Assembly (NCBI GenBank): GCA_028293725.1
Contig: JAQGOE010000317.1
Span: forward strand, 1 to 6,058
Direction of reading: 5' to 3'
DNA from: Gammaproteobacteria bacterium
GTDB taxonomy: Bacteria > Pseudomonadota > Gammaproteobacteria > Steroidobacterales > Steroidobacteraceae
DNA length: 6,058 nucleotides
A model generated the notes under the pieces. The model did no database searches. It had not been told where the DNA came from and was given only the letters and a program-made list of their open reading frames with translations. Shown here piece by piece: positions 1 through 6,006 of the stretch. Made by a program: the position numbers and the translations under genes. Positions within the stretch are counted from its first letter, which is position 1. Each line of letters starts with the position of its first letter.

Positions 1-58
1 CGCCGGCTACGACCACGGCCACGCCCAGCAGCGCGAGTGCGACCCCCGTAAAGCCCAT
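1..58 (-). CDS. N-terminus of unidentified hydrophobic (membrane or exported) protein, partial
   Basis: An ATG at 58-56 opens a frame that stays open to the window edge, giving 19 codons that read MGFTGVALALLGVAVVVAG. The peptide is almost entirely small hydrophobic residues, as in a signal peptide or first transmembrane helix, but it lacks the usual positive charge near the start. A purine-rich GAGGG lies two bases before the ATG (61-65), which is Shine-Dalgarno-like but closer than normal. It is on the same strand as the two-component system and 180 nt beyond the sensor's stop, so it could be a downstream operon member or a target of that system (inference). Too little sequence is present to assign a family, and a chance open frame is possible in DNA this rich in GC. 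Confidence 0.4.
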   Translation of the reverse strand, partial: MGFTGVALALLGVAVVVAG

Positions 59-238
59 GTCCCTCAAGGCTTGCAACAAGCAGGCGGATGCCAAGAGCCT
101 GACCGGGGCGCAGCGCTCCACTTTCGTTAAGAATTGCCGGGGGCCGAAGGGCGCCGCCCCGCCCTGAGGCGCCGGCCATGGATGGCCGGCCGGGTTGCGG
201 CTCCAGGGACGGTACTACTGGTAGGCCCCTAAACTCTT
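59..238. other. Intergenic stretch downstream of the sensor kinase
   Basis: These 180 bases separate the sensor kinase stop from the next putative start on the same strand. The only clear structure is the inverted repeat at 171-190. I found no convincing sigma-70 promoter, no tRNA-like fold and no coding frame with an identifiable product. A T-run that would make the repeat a classical intrinsic terminator is missing on both strands. Confidence 0.6.
171..190. repeat. Perfect inverted repeat, candidate stem-loop
   Basis: The left arm GCCGGCCAT (171-179) and right arm ATGGCCGGC (182-190) are exact reverse complements separated by two G bases. In RNA the likely form is a 7-bp GC stem with a six-base loop. 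It lies 48 nt past the sensor kinase stop at 239, where a transcription end or mRNA-stabilising structure would be expected. No U-tract follows on either strand, so it is not a textbook intrinsic terminator. A protein-binding site for the downstream gene or a REP-like element are alternatives. Confidence 0.6.
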
Positions 239-1615
239 TCATTTCAGTGGCAGCTCGACCACCACCCGCAGACCGGGATCGTTGTTTTCGAGGGTAAGCC
301 GCGCGCGATGCAGGCGCGCGATCGCCGAGACGAGACTCAGGCCGAGGCCGCTGCTATCAGGCCTGCCGCTTTGCCCGATTCTCACGAACGGCTGTACGGC
401 GCGCATCCGGTCATCAGCCGGCACACCCGGACCGTCATCGCTCACGACGAGACACACGCTATCCGTCAGGCGCTTCACACTCAGGTCGATCCGGCCACCC
501 GTCGGAACGTATTTCAGACAGTTCTCGATGAGATTCGTGACCAACTGCGCCAGCAGTTGGCGATTGCCCTGCACGATCGCGCCGCTGTCTTCCTCGTCGA
601 CCAGGGTGAGGCCGCGGTCCCGCACGACAGGCTCGAACAATTCGGCCAGCTCAGTGGCGAGTTCACCAACATCGACCGCCGCGGGCGAAGCCAATGGCGC
701 ACCCGACTCCGCCAGTGCAATCTGCAGCAAGATCGCCAGCGTTCGCTGTATATGGTCCACTTCGCGCAGCGCCGACTCGATCGACTCGTGAACCGCCGTC
801 TCGAGTGGCGGTAGACGTAACAACAGCGCGTCCATACGCGTGCGCAAACGATGAAGCGGTGCCCGTAAGTCATGTGCGGCGCTATCGAACGTCGCGCGCA
901 GAGTGCGCGCCTGATCCTCGAGGCGATCGAGGACATCATTGACAGAAGTCGCGAGCGCATCGAATTCATCGTTCGCACCTGCTACCGGCAACCTCCGCCC
1001 CAACTCGCCCGCGAGGATGCGTTTGCAAGTACCTGTTACGTCACCAACACGGCGCGCCAGCCGGTAGCTGAACCAGAATCCGGTCAGCGCCGCCGCCAGG
1101 GACGTGAGGCCGATGCCCCAGAGCATGGCGATCCGAAATTTCTCGGCGAAGCGGCGTCCCTGGGAGATGTCGGTACCCACGAGCAGGTGATCGCCGCCTG
1201 GCAGCGTACGCACAGCTGCCCTGACAGGATGAACCGCGCGGCGGCCGGGCTCGATGGTGGCGATCTCGAACTCGGGCCGGGTCTCGGTGGGCAGCGTATC
1301 GAACGGCCAGTGCGTCACATTGCCGGCGATTCGCTCGAAGTTGCTATCGACGAGCATGTAGACGGCGCCGATGCGACCCCAGCTGTCGACCCGCAGGTTG
1401 ATTTCATCGGCGACGCCCGGAATGCCGGTACGGGCGTAGCGGTCCTGGAGACTCTTCAGCTCGGTATCGATGATGACGTCCACCTCATCGGTGATGAGGC
1501 CGTCGGTGAGCAGATAGGCGCTGCCCAGAGTGACCGCGACTGCGAGCGTGACCAGAAACATATAGCCGACGGACAGGCGAAACGCCGTCGTGTTGAAAAT
1601 GGCGCGGCGGATCAC
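239..1615 (-). CDS. Membrane sensor histidine kinase (HisKA/HATPase type)
   Basis: This is a 458-residue sensor kinase, presumed to autophosphorylate on histidine and pass the phosphate to the response regulator encoded just upstream. Order of parts: a short cytoplasmic N-terminus, TM1 at about 14-36, a periplasmic sensor region of about 125 residues (37-160) with no recognised ligand fold, TM2 at about 162-184, a HAMP linker (about 185-238), and a HisKA dimerisation domain with H-box AHDLRAPL in which His248 is the phosphoacceptor. The ATPase domain has an N-box around Asn365 (NLIENCLKY), a G1 box DDGPGVP (393-399) and a G2 box GLGLSL (423-428). The start is GTG, three bases after the regulator's TGA, with a GAGGA ribosome site at 1623-1627. 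Oddity: the residue four after the phosphorylated His, normally Thr or Asn, is Ala252. The stimulus is unknown. The catalytic boxes are complete, so the class is secure; no specific named system is recognised. Confidence 0.95.
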   Translation of the reverse strand: MIRRAIFNTTAFRLSVGYMFLVTLAVAVTLGSAYLLTDGLITDEVDVIIDTELKSLQDRYARTGIPGVADEINLRVDSWGRIGAVYMLVDSNFERIAGNVTHWPFDTLPTETRPEFEIATIEPGRRAVHPVRAAVRTLPGGDHLLVGTDISQGRRFAEKFRIAMLWGIGLTSLAAALTGFWFSYRLARRVGDVTGTCKRILAGELGRRLPVAGANDEFDALATSVNDVLDRLEDQARTLRATFDSAAHDLRAPLHRLRTRMDALLLRLPPLETAVHESIESALREVDHIQRTLAILLQIALAESGAPLASPAAVDVGELATELAELFEPVVRDRGLTLVDEEDSGAIVQGNRQLLAQLVTNLIENCLKYVPTGGRIDLSVKRLTDSVCLVVSDDGPGVPADDRMRAVQPFVRIGQSGRPDSSGLGLSLVSAIARLHRARLTLENNDPGLRVVVELPLK

Positions 1616-1618
1616 CGC

Positions 1619-2296
1619 TCAATCCTCGGTGCGCAGCACGTAACCCGAACCGCGGATGGTGTGGATGAGCTGTCGATCCGAGCCGCGGTCGATCGCCTGG
1701 CGCAAGCGGCTGATGTGCACATCGATGAGGTTGCTCTGCGGGTCGAAGTGCAGATCCCAGACGCCTTCGAGCAACATGGTGCGCGTGACGACCTGGCCCG
1801 CACGCCGCATGAGGAATTCGAGCAGCTTCAACTCACGCGCCGTCAGCTCGATCTCGCGGCCGCCGCGGGTCACCCGCCGCGCGAGAAGATCGAAGTCGAG
1901 GTCAGCCACCTTGAGTTTCGTGGCATCCGGCACGCTCGAGCGCCTGCGGGATAGGGCTTCGATGCGCGCCAGGAGCTCCACGAACGCAAACGGCTTCGTC
2001 AGATAGTCGTCGCCGCCCGCTTTCAGGCCTTTCACCCGATCGTCCACGCTGCCCAGGGCGCTGAGCACCAGCACGGGTGTCGTGATGCCCTTCTGGCGCA
2101 TGGTCTGGATGATGGCCAGTCCGTCGACATGCGGCAGCATCCGGTCCGTGACGACCAGGTCGAACTGCCCTTCCGTAGCTCGAAACAAGCCATCCCGGCC
2201 GTCCGCGGCGTGATCGACCGAGTAGCCGCTCTCTTGCAATCCTTTGACGAGGAACCTTGCGGCCTCGGTGTCGTCCTCGATGAGAAGTATGTGCAC
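1619..2296 (-). CDS. OmpR/PhoB-family response regulator
   Basis: This 225-residue cytoplasmic transcription factor is the cognate partner of the sensor kinase immediately downstream. The receiver domain covers about residues 1-115: acidic pocket Glu7/Asp8/Asp9, phosphoacceptor Asp51 (VVTDRMLP), switch Ser79, and conserved Lys101 in DYLTKPF. After a short linker, residues about 128-225 form a winged-helix DNA-binding domain, seen in the ELTARELKLLEFLMR, SNLIDVHISRLRQAID and IHTIRGSGYVLR segments. Length and order are normal for the family. The start is a GTG; an in-frame TAA lies 15 bases before it, so no longer start is possible, and no clear Shine-Dalgarno is visible. It begins 55 nt after the Ser/Thr kinase gene and is followed by the sensor gene after a three-base gap, so regulator and sensor are almost certainly co-transcribed. 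Target genes cannot be told from the sequence. Confidence 0.96.
   Translation of the reverse strand: MHILLIEDDTEAARFLVKGLQESGYSVDHAADGRDGLFRATEGQFDLVVTDRMLPHVDGLAIIQTMRQKGITTPVLVLSALGSVDDRVKGLKAGGDDYLTKPFAFVELLARIEALSRRRSSVPDATKLKVADLDFDLLARRVTRGGREIELTARELKLLEFLMRRAGQVVTRTMLLEGVWDLHFDPQSNLIDVHISRLRQAIDRGSDRQLIHTIRGSGYVLRTED
1623..1627 (-). promoter_or_regulatory. Ribosome binding site of the sensor kinase gene
   Basis: GAGGA lies seven bases before the GTG at 1615-1613, inside the last codons of the response regulator. It supports the GTG start and points to translational coupling of regulator and sensor. Confidence 0.7.
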
Positions 2297-2351
2297 GGGG
2301 TGCGAAGATTAGCATCCGCGCGCCCCGACCTCACTCGCCGGCGGAAACTGC

Positions 2352-3698
2352 TCAGCGATCGGTCAGGATGTTGCTACCAGCGGGGGAGCTCGTCTCGCCC
2401 GACTGCAAGCGTCCAATGAGCGTGCGCAAGAACACGCGATTGAAGCGCAGCTGGCACGAAGCAGAAACCTGCTCGAGCAGCGTGGAGCTTACTTTCAGCA
2501 CCGTCACGGCACTCGCGGAACGGATCGTCGCGGTGCGTTTGGCACCCGGCACGTAGCTGGCTTCGCCGAAGCAGTCGCCGGTCTCGAGCGAGCCGAGACG
2601 TCGGCCGTGCCGCTCTACCGCGCAACTCCCACTGACGAGGATGTAGAAGCGATCGTCCATCTCGCCTTCTTTGACGATCTCCTCACCTTGCACGTAGTCC
2701 TGCCAGTTGCTCGCGCGCAGAACCTCCCAGATCTCCGCGTGCGAGAACTCGTGGAAGAACTTCAGGCGTCGCAGGACACCGAACTGTTCCTGGCGATCGA
2801 TACGAGAGTTCGCTTCGCGCAACCTTTGATGCACGCGGGTGAGCTCGGCTGCGAAATCCAGACCGCTCTTGTAGCGCTTGACCGGATCTTTCTGCAGCGC
2901 CATGGCGACTACGGTTTCCAGCTCCTCCGGAATGTCCTTGCGCAGAACATGGATCGGCGGAGGCGTGGCGTAGACGATCTGATGCAGCAGCTTCTGCAGG
3001 TTACCGGCGCGGAAGGGGCGCGAGCCGGTGAGGAGCTCGTACATCACCGCGCCGAGCGAATAGAGATCGGAGCGGTTGGTGAGATCGAGACTCTGCACCT
3101 GTTCCGGCGACATGTACGACGGGCTGCCGGCGATGCCTTCGATACGCGAGATGTCGGAATCGGACACCAGCGCGATACCGAAATCGATGATGCGCACGTC
3201 GCTGTCCTGCGTGAGCATTATGTTAGATGGCTTGATGTCGCGGTGGATCACGCCGCGCGAGTGCGCGTAGTGCAGCGCCTTGGCGCACTTGAAAATGATT
3301 TCGACGGTGTCGTCGATGCGTAGCAGGTTATCCGGGCGGCAGTAGGCGGCGAGTGTGCGCGCGCCATGGACGTGCTCGGTCACGATATAACAGTGACCGT
3401 TTTCCTCGCCCGCATCGTAGATCGGCAGGATGTGCGGATGCTGCAACATCCCCACCAGGTGCGCCTCGGAAAGGAACATCTTGCGGGCGATGCGGGCGCG
3501 CTCTTCGTCGACGCCATTGTCGCTGTTGTAAAGTTTGATCGCGACGTCGCGGCCGTAGTACGCGTCATGCGATAAGTAAACTACGCCGGTGCTACCCCGC
3601 CCGACCTCCTTGATGACCACGTACTTACCGATTTTCTCCGGGATTTTCCTTGGAGTCGGCTTGGGAGGCGGAGTGGACTTGGAAGCCGGTACTGACAT
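2352..3698 (-). CDS. Hanks-type Ser/Thr protein kinase with C-terminal cyclic-nucleotide-binding domain
   Basis: This 448-residue protein has no membrane segment, so it is a soluble kinase, unlike PknB/PrkC-type receptors. A Pro/Lys/Thr-rich tail (about 4-18) precedes the kinase domain (about 26-290): Gly-rich loop GRGSTGVV (33-40), ATP-binding Lys55 in VAIK, helix-C Glu78, catalytic loop HRDIKPSN (152-159), DFG at 172-174, activation segment ending SPE (197-199), and Asp211 of the F helix. All catalytic residues are present. A charged linker (about 290-305) leads to a CNB domain (about 306-432) with FGEASYVPGAKRTAT (377-391); Glu379 and Arg388 sit where ribose- and phosphate-binding residues are found in cAMP/cGMP receptors. 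I infer nucleotide-controlled kinase activity; substrates are unknown. The ATG at 3698 was chosen over a TTG at 3803 because the kinase fold starts about residue 23 and the extra residues look non-coding; only a weak GAG precedes it. It lies between thiL (120 nt) and the response regulator (55 nt). Confidence 0.93.
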   Translation of the reverse strand: MSVPASKSTPPPKPTPRKIPEKIGKYVVIKEVGRGSTGVVYLSHDAYYGRDVAIKLYNSDNGVDEERARIARKMFLSEAHLVGMLQHPHILPIYDAGEENGHCYIVTEHVHGARTLAAYCRPDNLLRIDDTVEIIFKCAKALHYAHSRGVIHRDIKPSNIMLTQDSDVRIIDFGIALVSDSDISRIEGIAGSPSYMSPEQVQSLDLTNRSDLYSLGAVMYELLTGSRPFRAGNLQKLLHQIVYATPPPIHVLRKDIPEELETVVAMALQKDPVKRYKSGLDFAAELTRVHQRLREANSRIDRQEQFGVLRRLKFFHEFSHAEIWEVLRASNWQDYVQGEEIVKEGEMDDRFYILVSGSCAVERHGRRLGSLETGDCFGEASYVPGAKRTATIRSASAVTVLKVSSTLLEQVSASCQLRFNRVFLRTLIGRLQSGETSSPAGSNILTDR

Positions 3699-3781
3699 GA
3701 CTCGCGAAATTAGCGAAACAGCCTGCAGAGGATACTGTCTGTGTCCGCAGCGCGACTGTGATGCAGACCTCACCGGCTCCG

Positions 3782-3795
3782 GCGGCGCGCGCCGC
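3782..3795. repeat. 14-bp perfect GC palindrome in the thiL-kinase gap
   Basis: GCGGCGCGCGCCGC is a perfect palindrome in the 120-nt space between thiL and the Ser/Thr kinase gene, about 24 nt after the thiL stop. It has no T-run in the direction of transcription, so it is not an intrinsic terminator. It could be an operator-like site or simply a product of high GC content. Confidence 0.4.
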
Positions 3796-3818
3796 GCTGC
3801 CAAAACCGGGAAAAAGCC

Positions 3819-4787
3819 CTACTTCCCGAAATGATCATAGCCCGAATGCGAGAACTCCATCACGTTCCCGCCGTTCACGACCACGGCTCCCGGAGCGGCG
3901 CGCACGGTCCCGATGGGACTATAGCCCCACCGTCCCGGCGGCAGTTCCTTACATAGCTTCTCGACGTGCTCCGGGCTCACCGTGAAGCACAATTCATAAT
4001 CGTCGCCGCCGGTGAGCGCGAGTTCCCTGGCGCGCTCCTCTCCGACCGCTTCCACCAGTTCCTCGGAGACCGGGATCTCCTTGTAGGAGAGCTCTACGCC
4101 ACAACCGCTCGCGTGCGCCAGTTTGCCAACATCGCCGAGCAGACCGTCGGAGACGTCGATGCAGGCGCTTGCGTAGCCACGCAGACACTTGCCGAGTGCC
4201 ATGCGGGGCGTGGGGAAGAGGAAGCGTTTGCGCAAATAGGTAACGGTGTCTGTCGCGGCCTGGAGGCGGCCCTGTTCCACCGCGAGGCCCGCGGCGGCGT
4301 CGCCAGGGGTGCCGGAAACAAACACGTGGTCGCCCGGCCGGGCGCCGGAGCGCAATAGTGCTTGACCGCGCGGGACATGACCCAGGATCTGGACGGTTGC
4401 CGTGAGGGGGCCCGATGTTGTGTCACCCCCAACTAACGCGACATCGTGCGATCTGGCGAGGTCGGAGAAGCCGGCGGCGAATTCGGACAGCCAGGATTCG
4501 TCGCTGTTGGGAAGTGTCAGGGCGAGGAGTGCCCAGGCCGGGCGCGCGCCCATTGCGGCCAGGTCGCTCAGGTTTACGGCCAGAACGCGGTGGCCAACGG
4601 AAGCTGCCGGGCAGCCATGGGGGAAATGGACGCCGTCCACAAGCGTGTCTATCGCCGCGACGAGGTCGCAGTCGGCGGGCGAGTCGAGCAGTGCGGCGTC
4701 GTCGCCTATGCCTAAGCGGACGTCGGGACGCTTATATCCGCTGTTTCGGAAGTAACGGTCGATGAGAGCGAATTCTGATAGAGGCAT
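3819..4787 (-). CDS. thiL: Thiamine-monophosphate kinase
   Basis: ThiL phosphorylates thiamine monophosphate with ATP to thiamine pyrophosphate, the last step of TPP synthesis, in the cytoplasm. The 322-residue product has the family's usual length (E. coli about 325) and its motifs in order: N-terminal LSEFALIDRYF, the Mg-ATP binding GIGDDAALL (26-34), DTLVDGVHFP (47-56), NLSDLAAMGARP (72-83), GGDTTSGP (120-127), the IDVSDGLLGD segment (210-219) and LTGGDDYEL (258-266), all typical of the PurM/ThiL superfamily. The ATG at 4787 is preferred over a TTG 18 bases upstream: LSEF at residues 3-6 fits the family start, and a GGAACG Shine-Dalgarno-like stretch is placed about seven bases before it. 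It follows nusB by 104 nt, the usual gammaproteobacterial order; the next gene would commonly be pgpA but is a Ser/Thr kinase here. No oddities in the sequence. Confidence 0.97.
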   Translation of the reverse strand: MPLSEFALIDRYFRNSGYKRPDVRLGIGDDAALLDSPADCDLVAAIDTLVDGVHFPHGCPAASVGHRVLAVNLSDLAAMGARPAWALLALTLPNSDESWLSEFAAGFSDLARSHDVALVGGDTTSGPLTATVQILGHVPRGQALLRSGARPGDHVFVSGTPGDAAAGLAVEQGRLQAATDTVTYLRKRFLFPTPRMALGKCLRGYASACIDVSDGLLGDVGKLAHASGCGVELSYKEIPVSEELVEAVGEERARELALTGGDDYELCFTVSPEHVEKLCKELPPGRWGYSPIGTVRAAPGAVVVNGGNVMEFSHSGYDHFGK

Positions 4788-4891
4788 GGGTCGTTCCAAC
4801 AGCAATTGTCTGAAGCGCTTTACGCGAGCGCAGCCCGACCTTTTTCTGCTCGTGTCTGCGCAGCCATTTGCAGTCTCCCAGGGACCCGCTG

Positions 4892-5332
4892 TTAAGACAC
4901 TTCGTGCGCTCGGACCTCTTTCGCGGCGCGATCCAACACTGCGTTGACGAACTTGTAGCCGTCGGTGGCGCCGAAGCGCTTCGAAAGCGAGACGGCTTCG
5001 TTGATGGCGACGCGGAAGGGGATCTCGGGCTTCGCGGTGAGCTCGAATAAGCCAATGAGAAGGACGGCGTGCTCGATTGGATCGAGAAGCTCGGGTTTGC
5101 GGTCCATCCAGGCGGTGAGCTGGGTGTCGAGGGCTATACGGGCGTGCCAGACGCCTTCGACGAGCTCTCGGAAGTACTCACGGTCGGCTTTGGGCATGTC
5201 CTCGGCGTCACCGAACTCGAGGATGAGGTCCTGCCAGGGGCCGTCATTGAGCTGCCAGCGATACAGGGCCTGGAGGGCCAGCTTTCGGGCGACCGAGCGG
5301 GTGCCGGCGAAATAGTGGGCGGGCTCGGTCAT
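4892..5332 (-). CDS. nusB: Transcription antitermination factor NusB
   Basis: NusB is a small all-helical RNA-binding protein that with NusE (ribosomal S10) binds boxA RNA and joins the antitermination complex on rRNA operons. The 146-residue product is close to E. coli NusB (139). Visible landmarks are the basic N-terminal RNA-binding helix (TRSVARKLALQALYRWQL), the YFRELVEGV helix, the LLDPIEHAVLLIGLFEL helix and the strongly conserved C-terminal VAINEAVSLSKRFGATDGYKFVNAVLD. The reading frame stays open well upstream into ribH, but the ATG at 5332 is the true start: the family's first helix begins about ten residues later and an AAGGA ribosome site (5344-5348) lies 11 bases before it. It is separated from ribH by 202 nt, long for this operon, and from thiL by 104 nt. 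Confidence 0.96.
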   Translation of the reverse strand: MTEPAHYFAGTRSVARKLALQALYRWQLNDGPWQDLILEFGDAEDMPKADREYFRELVEGVWHARIALDTQLTAWMDRKPELLDPIEHAVLLIGLFELTAKPEIPFRVAINEAVSLSKRFGATDGYKFVNAVLDRAAKEVRAHEVS

Positions 5333-5534
5333 GAGAGACGGGTTCCTTCGGTCACGGCGGGTAAGTATGGCGCATCTCGCGCTGCGGCTCACGAGTGCTG
5401 CCTCACGCGCCGGATCGCGCGCCGCGCAGCCGCGGGAGAGCGGACGGGGTGCGGGTGGCGGCTGGCGCCTTCGGATCGCACCGCGCAGACGCAGAAACGC
5501 GGCCTCGGTGGGCGGGTCGCGGGCCTCCGGTCGC
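5333..5534 (-). other. 202-nt ribH-nusB spacer
   Basis: No gene is supported here. The nusB frame happens to be open throughout, but the translation is Arg/Pro/Ala-rich and resembles no NusB N-terminus, so I read it as non-coding. Near nusB there is an AAGGA ribosome site. A weak -10-like CATACT (5364-5369) has no good -35 partner, so an internal promoter is only a possibility. I see no hairpin followed by a T-run. Confidence 0.5.
5344..5348 (-). promoter_or_regulatory. Ribosome binding site deciding the nusB start
   Basis: AAGGA lies 11 bases before the ATG at 5332-5330. It favours this start over the many upstream in-frame codons of the long open frame. Confidence 0.6.
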
Positions 5535-6005
5535 CTACAGGCGCGCGAGCAGGTCGGCCATCTCCAGCGCGGTGTCCATCGATTCACCGCCTTTATTGCC
5601 TTCGGTGGTCGCGGCACGCTCGAGGGCCTGCTCAACCGTCTCGACGGTCAAGACGCCGAAAATCACGGGGACGCCGGTTTCGAGGGCAACGAGATTCAGC
5701 CCGCGGGCGCACTCTCCGGCCACATATTGGAAGTGCGGCGTGTCGCCCCGGATGACGCAACCCAGCGCGATTACGGCGTCCCAGCGACCACTCGCGGCGA
5801 GCTTTCGGGCTACCACCGGCAGCTCAAAGGCGCCAGGCACGCGCGCCACCAGAAGATCCTCCGCGGCGCCACCGTGCTCCAGCCAGGAGGCAGTCGCGCC
5901 TTTCAGCAGGCTCGAGACAATAAAGTCATTGAAGCGCGCGGCCACGACAGCGACCTTGCGGCCCTGTGCGGTCACCTGGCCTTCGACGATCGGAGAAGAC
6001 TCCAT
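5535..6005 (-). CDS. ribH: 6,7-dimethyl-8-ribityllumazine synthase
   Basis: RibH condenses 5-amino-6-ribitylaminouracil with 3,4-dihydroxy-2-butanone 4-phosphate to form 6,7-dimethyl-8-ribityllumazine, the penultimate step of riboflavin synthesis. The 156-residue length equals that of E. coli RibH. Family motifs are complete: ARFND (23-27) at the substrate site, VPGAFELP (56-63), ALGCVIRGDTPHFQYV (80-95) with the proposed catalytic His91 and phosphate-contacting Arg86/Gly87/Asp88, GVLTVETVEQALERA (117-131) and the C-terminal NKGGE (137-141). The ATG is one base after the stop of the upstream RibBA-type gene, so the two are probably translationally coupled and co-transcribed; RibBA supplies one of RibH's substrates. 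The long gap to nusB follows. Confidence 0.97.
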   Translation of the reverse strand: MESSPIVEGQVTAQGRKVAVVAARFNDFIVSSLLKGATASWLEHGGAAEDLLVARVPGAFELPVVARKLAASGRWDAVIALGCVIRGDTPHFQYVAGECARGLNLVALETGVPVIFGVLTVETVEQALERAATTEGNKGGESMDTALEMADLLARL

Positions 6006-6006
6006 C

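Noticed and set aside
59..238. Intrinsic terminator after the sensor kinase gene
   Set aside because: A stem-loop is present but no T-run follows it on either strand, so only an inverted repeat is reported.
872..1954. Long plus-strand open frame (360 codons) opposite the sensor and regulator genes
   Set aside because: It is antisense to two genes with complete family motifs; long antisense frames are usual in GC-rich coding DNA and the translation shows no recognisable fold.
2607..3323. Plus-strand open frame (238 codons) opposite the Ser/Thr kinase gene
   Set aside because: It mirrors the kinase coding sequence, with Arg/Val/Asp-rich composition typical of an antisense shadow.
3699..3803. 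Upstream TTG start for the Ser/Thr kinase adding 35 residues
   Set aside because: The extra segment has no domain character, and the ATG at 3698 already includes the complete kinase fold.
4788..4805. Upstream TTG start for ThiL adding six residues
   Set aside because: The ATG at 4787 gives the family-typical MPLSEF start with a GGAACG stretch at good spacing; the TTG would place that stretch inside the gene.
5333..5635. 101-codon N-terminal extension of NusB, overlapping ribH
   Set aside because: The extra residues are Arg/Pro/Ala-rich and unlike any NusB; the ATG at 5332 has a ribosome site and fits the family start.
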